Shown here piece after piece: positions 1 to 6,123 of a stretch of 6,793 bases of DNA. The stretch's first letter is position 1, and each line of letters opens with the position of its first letter. Origin of the DNA: Fidelibacterota bacterium. GTDB lineage: Bacteria; Fidelibacterota; UBA8477; JABMPR01. The translations under genes and the position numbers were made by a program. The notes beneath the pieces are model-generated. The model saw only the letters and a list, made by a program, of their open reading frames with translations. It made no database searches and had not been told where the DNA came from. The DNA is taken from contig JAUVDF010000050.1 in the NCBI GenBank assembly GCA_030595455.1, forward strand, positions 1 through 6,793, written 5' to 3'.

Positions 1-519
1 CTCACGTTCTGAAATCAATTCAGCAGCAGCCTGAACATCAAATTCATAGGCAGCATCTGATTCCAGGCAAATATCCCGAAATTCACCTCTAGCGATTCGT
101 TGGTTCATTTTTTCAATAGAATTCAAATCATGATCAGAAGACCAAACGAGTACTTCGTAGATTTTCTGATAGGGGATATTTCCTTGATGCACCTTACTTT
201 TACTAAGTTTGGCTTTACGCTTATCATTCTGAGTCGCCCGATAAAGAATAAAATGTTTAGCAACAGCTGCATGACCTTCCTCGATCAGCACCTTCTCCAC
301 AATATCCTGAACCTGTTCAACCATTGGCGGATGTTCATTGGAATAATTCCCACAGATAGTGGCTTCAATAATCAAGGCCAGTTGATCTGCCTTATCTTTA
401 TCGCGACCACCCAAGGCAACGGCTGCTCGATAGATAGCATTTGAAATTCTTTGACGAGAATAGGGTACAAGACTACCATCCCGTTTAAAAACATGAGTCA
501 GAGAACATTGATCATTCAT
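1..519 (-). CDS. ATP-cone domain protein, N-terminal 173 aa (cut by window edge)
   Basis: The reading frame stays open from ATG 519 to the left edge, giving 173 residues without a stop. Residues about 10-100 form an ATP-cone: 'FKRDGSLVPYSRQRISNAIY' near the start, 'GGRD' near 37-40, and 'VQDIVEKVLIEEGH' followed by 'AKHFILYR' near 70-94. ATP-cones bind ATP/dATP and usually act as allosteric modules, most famously in ribonucleotide reductases. The sequence after it (115-173, beginning 'GNIPYQKIYEVLVW') does not resemble the start of class I, II or III reductase catalytic domains as I know them. It recalls large fusion proteins in which an ATP-cone precedes a uridine-kinase-like P-loop domain, often mislabelled 'response regulator SirA'. 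That identity is from memory; the decisive P-loop would lie outside the window. The gene overlaps the TPM gene by 8 bp, so it is probably co-translated with it. ATG 525 is an alternative start. Confidence 0.8.
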   Translation of the reverse strand, partial: MNDQCSLTHVFKRDGSLVPYSRQRISNAIYRAAVALGGRDKDKADQLALIIEATICGNYSNEHPPMVEQVQDIVEKVLIEEGHAAVAKHFILYRATQNDKRKAKLSKSKVHQGNIPYQKIYEVLVWSSDHDLNSIEKMNQRIARGEFRDICLESDAAYEFDVQAAAELISERE

Positions 520-976
520 GCTCATGATCTCCGAACTTGAAATCGTCACTTAATTCATTTTTGTCATCTGTAGCTACGGGGAAATATTTTGCCAGATTTT
601 CGCCTAGAGCATTAATGCCATGCAATAAGCCTGACTTCATGCGACCCTCAGCAAAATGAGCTTTCATATCAGTCACTGTCAGCTCCCAAAAATCTTCCGG
701 AACTTTTTCATGAATACCGACATCTCCATAAACGGCAAATTTATGCTCAGTGAGAAAGAGGGCAATGAGTGTGGCATTTCGCTCTTGGGTTTGGTTGAGC
801 TTACCCTTCTCGAAAATTTTACGGGTTGTTTTATAAGGTTGATTATGTGAGGTTGTATTAAAACTAATCACAATCTCGCCACTGGTACGTCCCTCGAAGG
901 TTTTGATCGCTTCAGAGATTTCTTCCAGGTCCTGATCGCTAAAGATCTCTCTTGCCAGGCGCTCTGCTTTTTTCAT
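512..976 (-). CDS. Short cytosolic TPM-domain protein (TLP18.3/Psb32/MOLO-1 fold)
   Basis: A 154-aa protein matching the TPM (PF04536-type) domain over most of its length. Residues 12-39 contain 'LEEISEAIKTFEGRTSGEI', the usual helix followed by the 'SGE' strand. Residues 66-90 run 'RNATLIALFL...AVYGDVGIHEKVP', where 'GD.GI.EKVP' is the family hallmark. Residues 107-133 give 'HFAEGRMKSGLLHGINALGE...YFP'. The tail (134-149) with 'NELSDDFKFGD' is typical of the ~145-aa soluble subgroup found in Bacteroidetes and relatives. No signal peptide or membrane segment is visible, unlike the long secreted members. Some plant relatives have been reported as acid phosphatases, but the function of the short bacterial form is not established. 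LemA, a frequent neighbour, is absent here. An AGAGG site lies 5 nt before ATG 976. The 3' end overlaps the ATP-cone gene by 8 bp. Confidence 0.9.
   Translation of the reverse strand: MKKAERLAREIFSDQDLEEISEAIKTFEGRTSGEIVISFNTTSHNQPYKTTRKIFEKGKLNQTQERNATLIALFLTEHKFAVYGDVGIHEKVPEDFWELTVTDMKAHFAEGRMKSGLLHGINALGENLAKYFPVATDDKNELSDDFKFGDHEHE
529..532 (-). promoter_or_regulatory. Ribosome binding site for the ATP-cone gene
   Basis: GGAG on the minus strand lies 9 nt before ATG 519 but only 3 nt before the alternative ATG 525. This favours ATG 519 as the start. The site lies inside the 3' end of the TPM gene, as expected for coupled genes. Confidence 0.5.
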
Positions 977-998
977 TTAAACCTCTTCATTTCTGAGC

Positions 999-1025
999 CA
1001 CAGATCAACACAGATCAACACAGAT
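999..1025. repeat. Tandem repeat, 10-bp unit CACAGATCAA, 2.7 copies
   Basis: Two exact units begin at 999 and 1009, followed by CACAGAT at 1019. The array sits in the gap between RNase G and the TPM gene. I recognise the pattern as resembling a 'CCACAGATTAACACAGATTAACACAGAT' sequence that is dispersed in many environmental bacterial genomes, usually together with the 'CTTTGCGTC/CTCTGCG' fragments seen just to its right. The presence of the repeat is read directly; its membership of that family is from memory. Confidence 0.75.
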
Positions 1026-1053
1026 ATGATTTATGGATCAAAAACACAAAAAG

Positions 1054-1106
1054 CTTTGCGTCATTTCGATAAACTCAATACATCGCTCTGCGTACTCTGC
1101 GAGAGG
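1054..1106. repeat. Dispersed-repeat fragment with CTTTGCGTC and CTCTGCG units
   Basis: CTTTGCGTC lies at 1054-1062. CTCTGCG occurs at 1086-1092 and 1095-1101 (9-bp period), ending in CTCTGCGAGAGG. The reverse complement of this end, CTCTCGCAGAG, matches CTCTCGCTGAG at 5821-5831 in 10 of 11 positions. Both intergenic regions therefore carry pieces of one dispersed family in opposite orientations. The fragment begins only a few bases after the RNase G stop codon and could form part of that transcript's 3' end. No clear intrinsic terminator is visible here. Confidence 0.55.
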
Positions 1107-1112
1107 GCTTAT

Positions 1113-2669
1113 TTAATAATCGTCAGTGATATCTTTCCCTTGTTTTTTACTGACCACTCTGAATTCATCCATATTCTTAGATTCATCTTCAACAAGTTCA
1201 ACTTTGATAAAATGTTGCCATTGGATTGAGCGAACAACGCTTTTGCGTCCAGAACGTAAAAATTTTGCTAATTCCGGATTCACGATCAACTGCAGTCTGA
1301 ATTCTCGTTTTTTCGAATGAAAGCGTCTAAACCAGCCCTCAATCTGTGTCGCTACTGCGGCTTTAGACATAATTCGTCCACGTCCTTTACAGACAGGACA
1401 CTCTTCTGTCGCAGAGAGTAGCAGGCTAAGTCGAATTCGTTGACGAGTCATTTCCAGCAGACCAAAGTCTGAGATATAGCTGACTGCTACTTTAGCACGA
1501 TCTTTACGTAACTCTCGACGAAGTTCATAATAAACTTTCTTCTTGTTGTCATCCCGGGACATATCAATAAAATCAATAACAATCAAGCCACCTAAATCTC
1601 GCAAGCGCAATTGCTGAGCAATTGCCCGGGCAGCTTCCAGATTGATTTTTACAGCATTTGCTTCGTGGTCTTTTCGACCGATAAATTTGCCTGAGTTTAC
1701 ATCTATAGAGACGAGAGCTTCAGTCTGCTCAATAACAATTGAAGCACCACTTTTAAGTCTCACATTTCTAGACATGGATATATCGATGCCTTTTTGGACA
1801 TTATAAGCATCAAATAAGGGAAGTTTCTTTTTGTAGTGATCGAGACGATTAAGCAGTTGGGGTGCAGCACCTTTCAGGTAGCTATTGAGCTGCTTATACA
1901 TCCCTTTGTTATCCGTAACCACGCGTTGAACATCGTTGGTAAAGAGATCGCGGATCAGACTGGAAACCGTTTCCATGTCTTTATATACCAACGCGGGTCC
2001 CGGCTTACCTTTAACTGCCTTTTCCATCCGCTTATATGAATCCATAAGATTATTCAGATCAGCACCCAGGGTTTCATCATCCTTGCCCTCAGTAACCGTT
2101 CTGGCAATTAAGCCAAACCCTTCTGGTTTCATCTCGTGGCAACTTTTTCTTAAACGTCGACGTTCATAATTATTATATATTTTGCGTGAGATTCCGACGT
2201 AATCAGCACTGGGAACCAGAACTAAGAAGCGACCGGGTAGTGAGATGTTAGTTGTAACCCGTGCCCCTTTTCCCATATAGGGTTCCTTGATTACCTGAAC
2301 TAAAATCTCCTGTCCTGTCCTTAGTTTTGGACTGGCAGGTCTGCCTGAATGACCCCTCCGGTCACGTCCACGAGAGCGTCCTTTGTTTGGTTTAGAGCGT
2401 TTATTGTCATCATCGTCATCCTCTTGATCAAGTAGAAATGATTCTCCATCTACTTCCGAAAATGGTAAAAATGCGTTAGCTCCAATACCAATATCTACAA
2501 AGGCTGCCTGCATTCCAGGTAGCACATTTTCTACAACACCTTTATAGATGTTTCCTACAATCCGAATGTTTTCGGGTTTTTCTACATAAAGTTCAACCAG
2601 TACGTCATCCTCATGGATGGCGATCCGGGTTTCCTTATGCGTTTGATTAATAAAGATATCCTTCTTCAT
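1113..2669 (-). CDS. rng: Ribonuclease G/E family endoribonuclease
   Basis: An RNase E/G family protein of 518 aa from ATG 2669; E. coli RNase G is 489 aa. The family cuts single-stranded, AU-rich RNA in rRNA maturation and mRNA decay, using Mg2+ in the cytoplasm. The S1 RNA-binding domain (about 33-145) starts at 'GNIYKGVVENVLPGMQAAFV' and is split at about 81-116 by a charged insertion: five Asp in a row, then an Arg/Lys/Gly-rich stretch. The catalytic carboxylates are Asp323 in 'SIDVNSGK' and Asp366 in 'VIDFIDM', corresponding to E. coli RNase E D303 and D346. The zinc-link Cys pair is C424/C427 in 'ECPVCKGRG'. There is no long disordered degradosome scaffold, so it is RNase G-like in architecture. 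A GAGGA site supports ATG 2669; a TTG at 2675 would add two residues but touches that site. The large radical SAM gene lies upstream on the same strand. Confidence 0.96.
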   Translation of the reverse strand: MKKDIFINQTHKETRIAIHEDDVLVELYVEKPENIRIVGNIYKGVVENVLPGMQAAFVDIGIGANAFLPFSEVDGESFLLDQEDDDDDNKRSKPNKGRSRGRDRRGHSGRPASPKLRTGQEILVQVIKEPYMGKGARVTTNISLPGRFLVLVPSADYVGISRKIYNNYERRRLRKSCHEMKPEGFGLIARTVTEGKDDETLGADLNNLMDSYKRMEKAVKGKPGPALVYKDMETVSSLIRDLFTNDVQRVVTDNKGMYKQLNSYLKGAAPQLLNRLDHYKKKLPLFDAYNVQKGIDISMSRNVRLKSGASIVIEQTEALVSIDVNSGKFIGRKDHEANAVKINLEAARAIAQQLRLRDLGGLIVIDFIDMSRDDNKKKVYYELRRELRKDRAKVAVSYISDFGLLEMTRQRIRLSLLLSATEECPVCKGRGRIMSKAAVATQIEGWFRRFHSKKREFRLQLIVNPELAKFLRSGRKSVVRSIQWQHFIKVELVEDESKNMDEFRVVSKKQGKDITDDY

Positions 2670-2675
2670 ATCCAA

Positions 2676-2680
2676 TCCTC
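2676..2680 (-). promoter_or_regulatory. Ribosome binding site that fixes the RNase G start
   Basis: GAGGA on the minus strand is 6 nt before ATG 2669 but directly abuts the in-frame TTG at 2675. It therefore selects ATG 2669, two codons inside the longest open frame. Confidence 0.65.
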
Positions 2681-3172
2681 AATTGTATATGAACAGGTAA
2701 AAGAAGAAGGTTGAGACATTGGTCTCAACGGGGCTCATTTTGGTCAGTTAATGAGCTAATTACAAAATTATTGGTGCGCTTGTTCAGCGTGAGAAGGCTT
2801 CATTTCAGCCAGTTCTGTTGGACCTTGCGCGCTCCCGATTCAAAATACATTCGCTGAATCGAGTAAATTCTTTTACCAATTCCAGTTTGGGCAGCTTTTC
2901 AGTTGCCTATCAGTCAAGTAGTCTAAATTTTTTCTACTTGCATTATCTGTCGTAAAAAGCGTAGCCCTGCTTAAGTGAAAGTTTATTAAAGCGGGTACGT
3001 GTTGACCTAGTCAGTAATCCGTCCGCACACAATAGTCAGCATATCCCACCGGTCAGTTGCCGGGGTTGTCCTGTTCTGCAGGACAAACTTGGATAAACCG
3101 CGATTCAGGAAAGTAATATGGACCTGAACAGGTTCTTTTCACAACACTGTCAAAACCGATTAATATTTCCCA
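2681..3172 (-). other. Long structured non-coding region between radical SAM and RNase G genes
   Basis: No reading frame of useful length with a ribosome binding site was found on either strand. Stem-loops visible by eye, from the radical SAM side: TTGTCCTG/CAGGACAA (3066-3073 with 3079-3086, 5-nt loop); CC(A)CCGG/CCGGGG (3046-3052 with 3060-3065), directly adjacent; CAAGTAG/CTACTTG (2915-2921 with 2934-2940); GGCAGC/GTTGCC (about 2890-2907, one G-T pair); CGATTC/GAATCG (2836-2841 with 2856-2861); GCTCATT/AATGAGC (2733-2756); and the terminator-like hairpin at 2698-2729. TCAGTTGCC is repeated exactly at 2899-2907 and 3053-3061. A perfect minus-strand TTGACA (3148-3153) has no good -10 partner. 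I do not recognise tmRNA, RNase P RNA, SRP RNA, 6S RNA or a known riboswitch. It may be an RNase G leader or an independent small RNA. Confidence 0.45.
2698..2729 (-). terminator. Terminator-like hairpin in the RNase G leader
   Basis: A perfect 8-bp stem, GTTGAGAC/GTCTCAAC (2722-2729 with 2710-2717), encloses a 4-nt loop. On the minus strand it is followed by CTTCTTCTTTT, a pyrimidine tract with 8 T in 11. The form is that of an intrinsic terminator, but the stem is only moderately GC-rich and the tract is interrupted by C. It lies about 40 nt before the RNase G start. It could end a transcript from upstream or attenuate entry into RNase G. A second stem, GCTCATT/AATGAGC (2733-2739 with 2750-2756), precedes it directly and could form part of a switching structure. 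Confidence 0.45.
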
Positions 3173-5746
3173 CTATACTGCTTCATTAAAGTAAACCACC
3201 GATCGGTGGACAGTATAAATGGGTAAATCATTAACCGGCACATCAAAAAACGAGGGTAGGAATTCGTTTAAACGGATCCCCTTGCCATCCTTAACGAGGC
3301 TTATGACCTCGAGGCTATTACCCTTTATTTCAATAGACTGAATATAATCTTTTATATCCAGAGATATTATTCGGCGTTTTCGTTCGCGTTCAATATACAC
3401 ATTTTTTCGCTGTTCAAAGTTCTGTTTCAAATGCTCCAATGACATTTGTAGCTCATCATTTTCAAATCTAATGTGTTGATTGACTGCATTTATCTGGCTT
3501 GTTATCGCATTTATACGACCATCAAACCAGGTTACATCTTTAACTTCAACTCCAGCTGGCAGCTGGGCATTCAGGTCGTCAACAATAGAGTCAACCCGCC
3601 TAAAAGTGAGTATATCAATGAATTCTGTCTCGGACGTATAGCCCAAAGGCAATGCTGGACCACTTGAGATTCTGGGACGCCTATTAAACCCTTGAGAGTA
3701 AACTACTGGGACGTCTGCTAAACTGATCGCGCGCATAAAGGAGTTTTGCACATCGAGATGTCCCAAATAGCTAGCCATGCCTGATTTAGAAAATTTCAAG
3801 CGGGCTGTAAATACTGGAGTTGTATTCTCCAGCTCTGGTAGGGGTTCCCGTTCGGGAGCCTGATAAACTTCCGGCTTGATCTTCGAATCACTTGCCGTAC
3901 CGTCTTTTACAACACGCATTATCAATTCATCAAAATCACAGACGCCACAGGCCAGACAACCATCACGACAATCAATGACTGTGGCTTCCTGGTAGGCCTT
4001 ACGTTTTTCACGACGTAAGAACTTTTTCAATATTCCATTATCGACTATATCCCAGGGAAGTAGCTCTTGAACATCTCGCTCTCGTAGATAATATTCGTAA
4101 TCAATGCCAGCTTGTTTAAAAGCACTCATCCAACGATCATAACGGAAATAGTCACCCCAGCTGTCAAAACGGGCACCATCTTTCCAAGCAAAATAGATCG
4201 CTTTTGAGACTCGCCGATCTCCCCGTGAGAGAACTCCTTCAATCTCAGAATATCTTGGGTCACGATAGGACGCACGAACATTTTTAAGCTTCAGGTTGTC
4301 CATAAGGAAGTCAATCTTCTCTCGAATAACTTCTTTGCTGTCCTGGGCTTCCCACTGGAATGGGGTTTCCGGTTTTGGTATAAAGGTTGACAGGGTCACA
4401 TTGATCTTAACTTTACCAAACGATTTCGCCATATCACGAACCTCGTTGATTAAATCAACAATGCCCTGAAGATCAGCACGGGTTTCAGTTGGCAGACCCA
4501 GCATGAAATAAAATTTTAAAGTTTTCCAGCCACCATCCAGGGCGATCTGAACTGACGAACGTAGATCATCATCGCTGATCAGTTTATTAATCACGCGCCG
4601 CATACGCCAGGTTCCAGCTTCAGGTGCAAAGGTTAAACCTGATTTACGCTCTTCCGCTGCTATGGAAGCTATTTCTTTGGTGAAGCTATCCAGACGCATG
4701 GATGGAAAAGAAACTGAAACACGATTCTCTCTCAAATAGGGCTTCATACCTTCAACCACCTCACCCAAACCGGTGTAATCACTGGTGGACAATGAAAGGA
4801 GCGACATATTTTTGTGTCCAGTCGCAGCCAGAGTTGCTTTGGCTGATTCAATCAATTCATCTGGTTTTCGTTCACGGATCGGGCGATAAACCATACCGGC
4901 ATGGCAAAAACGACACCCCTGCGTACAACCGCGCATGACTTCCACAGCAAATCTATCTTGAGCAGTTTCCACAATGGGGACAATCGGTTTTACTGGATAA
5001 TTGGACGCTTCTAAAACGGGTATCTTAGCCGACTTCACGCGATCCGGAGCAGGTTCATAATTCTTAGTGAAGGAAAGCAGCTTCCCTGATTTATCGAAAT
5101 CATAATCATAAAAAGCGGGGACGTATACACCTTCAGAAATGGTCGCCAGATCTTCCAGTATTCCTCTACGGCTGCGTCCTTCCCGTCGTCCTTTTCCAAT
5201 CCGTCTCACCAGATCAACCACAAGTTCTTCTGCATCACCAATTACCACGAGATCAAAGAAATCGGCAACCGGTTCAGGATTGTAAGCATTCGTTCCACCA
5301 GCAATAATAATGGGGTCGGATTCACTGCGGTCCTTGGTCCAAATGGGGATACCTGAGAGATCCAGCATGTTGAGAATGTTGGTGTAAAGCAGGTCATAAG
5401 GCAAAGAAAAACCAACAATGTCAAAATCACTTAACTGGTGTTTTGTTTCCAGGCTGTGCATGGGTAGCTCATGCTCACGCATAAGCGCTTCCATATCAGG
5501 CCAGGGAGCGTTAACTCGTTCTGCCGCAATATCGCTTTCCCTGTTCAGAATATGATAAAGAATTTGGAAGCCATTATATGGCATGGCTGTATCATATACG
5601 TCTGGAAAGGCCAGCGCTATGGTGGCGCTTAGATTATCCCAATCCTTGGTAATAATATTGTGTTCATTACCCAGATATCGTCCAGGCTTGGATACTTTTG
5701 AGAGTATCCTCGTGTGTAAAATATGTTCTATATCTTTGGGTTGCAC
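3173..5746 (-). CDS. B12-binding-like radical SAM protein with C-terminal DUF2344 domain (TIGR03960/TIGR03936 type)
   Basis: An 857-aa protein. Residues about 15-240 resemble the TIGR03960 N-terminus with a B12-binding-like fold: 'FPDVYDTAMPYNGFQILYHI' at 47-66, 'PWPDMEALMREH' near 81-92, 'FDIVGFSLPYDLLYTNILNM' at 108-127. The canonical B12-ligating DxHxxG motif is not evident. The radical SAM core begins with 'MRGCTQGCRFC', giving C274, C278 and C281 (CX3CX2C) for a 4Fe-4S cluster; 'FMLGLPTET' (414-422) fits the barrel. A second set, C593, C597, C600 and C603 (CX3CX2CX2C), could hold another Fe-S cluster. Residues about 646-760 are the DUF2344/TIGR03936 'radical SAM-linked' domain ('LKFSKSGMASYLGHLDVQNS'). 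In some bacteria the two parts are separate genes; here they are fused. The substrate is unknown. It neighbours RNase G, a recurrent pairing as I recall it, suggesting a role in RNA or ribosome modification. Confidence 0.93.
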   Translation of the reverse strand: MQPKDIEHILHTRILSKVSKPGRYLGNEHNIITKDWDNLSATIALAFPDVYDTAMPYNGFQILYHILNRESDIAAERVNAPWPDMEALMREHELPMHSLETKHQLSDFDIVGFSLPYDLLYTNILNMLDLSGIPIWTKDRSESDPIIIAGGTNAYNPEPVADFFDLVVIGDAEELVVDLVRRIGKGRREGRSRRGILEDLATISEGVYVPAFYDYDFDKSGKLLSFTKNYEPAPDRVKSAKIPVLEASNYPVKPIVPIVETAQDRFAVEVMRGCTQGCRFCHAGMVYRPIRERKPDELIESAKATLAATGHKNMSLLSLSTSDYTGLGEVVEGMKPYLRENRVSVSFPSMRLDSFTKEIASIAAEERKSGLTFAPEAGTWRMRRVINKLISDDDLRSSVQIALDGGWKTLKFYFMLGLPTETRADLQGIVDLINEVRDMAKSFGKVKINVTLSTFIPKPETPFQWEAQDSKEVIREKIDFLMDNLKLKNVRASYRDPRYSEIEGVLSRGDRRVSKAIYFAWKDGARFDSWGDYFRYDRWMSAFKQAGIDYEYYLRERDVQELLPWDIVDNGILKKFLRREKRKAYQEATVIDCRDGCLACGVCDFDELIMRVVKDGTASDSKIKPEVYQAPEREPLPELENTTPVFTARLKFSKSGMASYLGHLDVQNSFMRAISLADVPVVYSQGFNRRPRISSGPALPLGYTSETEFIDILTFRRVDSIVDDLNAQLPAGVEVKDVTWFDGRINAITSQINAVNQHIRFENDELQMSLEHLKQNFEQRKNVYIERERKRRIISLDIKDYIQSIEIKGNSLEVISLVKDGKGIRLNEFLPSFFDVPVNDLPIYTVHRSVVYFNEAV

Positions 5747-5753
5747 CCAAGTA

Positions 5754-5759
5754 TCCTTT
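5754..5759 (-). promoter_or_regulatory. Ribosome binding site for the GTG-started radical SAM gene
   Basis: AAAGGA on the minus strand lies 7 nt before GTG 5746. No in-frame ATG is nearby, and the next residues (QPKDIEHIL) begin the family's usual N-terminal helix, so the GTG start is well supported. Confidence 0.6.
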
Positions 5760-5781
5760 CATTAACCCCCATAAGCACATG

Positions 5782-5787
5782 ATTATA
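5782..5787 (-). promoter_or_regulatory. Possible -10 element of the radical SAM gene
   Basis: A perfect TATAAT reads on the minus strand about 36 nt before the GTG start. No good TTGACA-like -35 stands at 16-19 bp spacing, so this is only a -10 match. If used, the leader would be roughly 30 nt. Bacteroidetes-type promoters differ, so the call depends on the host lineage. Confidence 0.3.
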
Positions 5788-5820
5788 ATTGAGTTTTTGC
5801 CAGATACTATAAAATCATTC

Positions 5821-5848
5821 CTCTCGCTGAGACGCAAAGGCGCAGAGA
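5821..5848. repeat. Dispersed-repeat fragment (CTCTCGCTGAGACGCAAAGG...)
   Basis: CTCTCGCTGAG at 5821-5831 is followed by ACGCAAAGGCGCAGAGA. It is related in inverted orientation to the fragment at 1054-1106 (10 of 11 matches in the shared end). CGCAAAG (5833-5839) is also an exact inverted match to CTTTGCG at 5899-5905 in the neighbouring palindromic element, so the two could be parts of one larger unit. Confidence 0.55.
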
Positions 5849-5896
5849 TATTTATATGCGAACTGATTTGCTGCGAGTACAAAATATGCCAAATGT

Positions 5897-6030
5897 GTCT
5901 TTGCGAAGGAGGTTGTTTTCGACCGAAGCCTGTCCGCCGTACTTCGTACTTGAAGGAAGGCGGGCAATTTCGAACTCTACATCGCCAAGGATTCGAGATC
6001 GCCACACTCCCCTTGGTCATTCGCGAAGAC
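5897..6030. repeat. Palindromic composite repeat element, 134 bp
   Basis: The ends are inverted repeats: GTCTTTGCGAA (5897-5907) and TTCGCGAAGAC (6020-6030), matching at 10 of 11. Inside them lie GACCGAAG (5921-5928) and CCTTGGTC (6011-6018), inverted at 6 of 8. Nested in the left half is a hairpin, GTCCGCC/GGCGGGC (5932-5938 with 5959-5965, one G-T pair), with an inner CTTC/GAAG stem (5942-5945 with 5952-5955). The phrase GAGATCGCCAC at 5995-6005 recalls dispersed 'GCGAAGGAGG...GAGATCGCC' palindromic elements in many bacterial genomes. No transposase is encoded. It is therefore MITE-like or REP/ERIC-like, and several short open frames across it are by-products of the repeat. Confidence 0.65.
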
Positions 6031-6033
6031 TAG

Positions 6034-6063
6034 TTGAACTGGTATCATGTTACATCGTATATT
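6034..6063 (+). promoter_or_regulatory. Possible promoter of the DUF2007-like gene
   Basis: TTGAAC (6034-6039) and TATATT (6058-6063, 5 of 6 to consensus) are separated by 18 bp. The -35 begins 3 bp after the end of the palindromic element, so the element forms the upstream boundary of this promoter. The predicted leader is about 50-55 nt. Confidence 0.35.
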
Positions 6064-6123
6064 TATAAGGAATTTACCCGCTGTTGGTTAAATTATGATT
6101 ATAACACAAATCGGGAGGTTATC

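Noticed and set aside
100..444. 114-aa plus-strand open frame
   Set aside because: It lies antisense to the ATP-cone gene, whose translation shows a clear domain; this frame resembles nothing and has no ribosome binding site.
999..1106. CRISPR array
   Set aside because: The units are 10 bp and directly adjacent with no spacers, and no cas gene is present.
2782..2852. Two tiny minus-strand frames (about 15 and 11 codons, overlapping at ATGA) as a leader peptide
   Set aside because: Neither has a ribosome binding site or a codon run suggesting attenuation; chance is sufficient.
3002..3030. Plus-strand TTGACC as a promoter
   Set aside because: No -10-like hexamer at 16-19 bp and no plus-strand gene follows.
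2681..3172. tmRNA, RNase P RNA, SRP RNA or cobalamin riboswitch
   Set aside because: None of their conserved core sequences was found on either strand by eye.
5667..6068. Several open frames of 70-117 aa on both strands
   Set aside because: They run through the palindromic repeat, overlap each other and the start of the radical SAM gene, and give Arg/Cys-rich low-quality translations.
6034..6123. N-terminal extension of the DUF2007-like protein from ATG 6034
   Set aside because: The extra 30 residues are not domain-like, lack a ribosome binding site and overlap the predicted promoter; GGGAGG precedes ATG 6124 instead.
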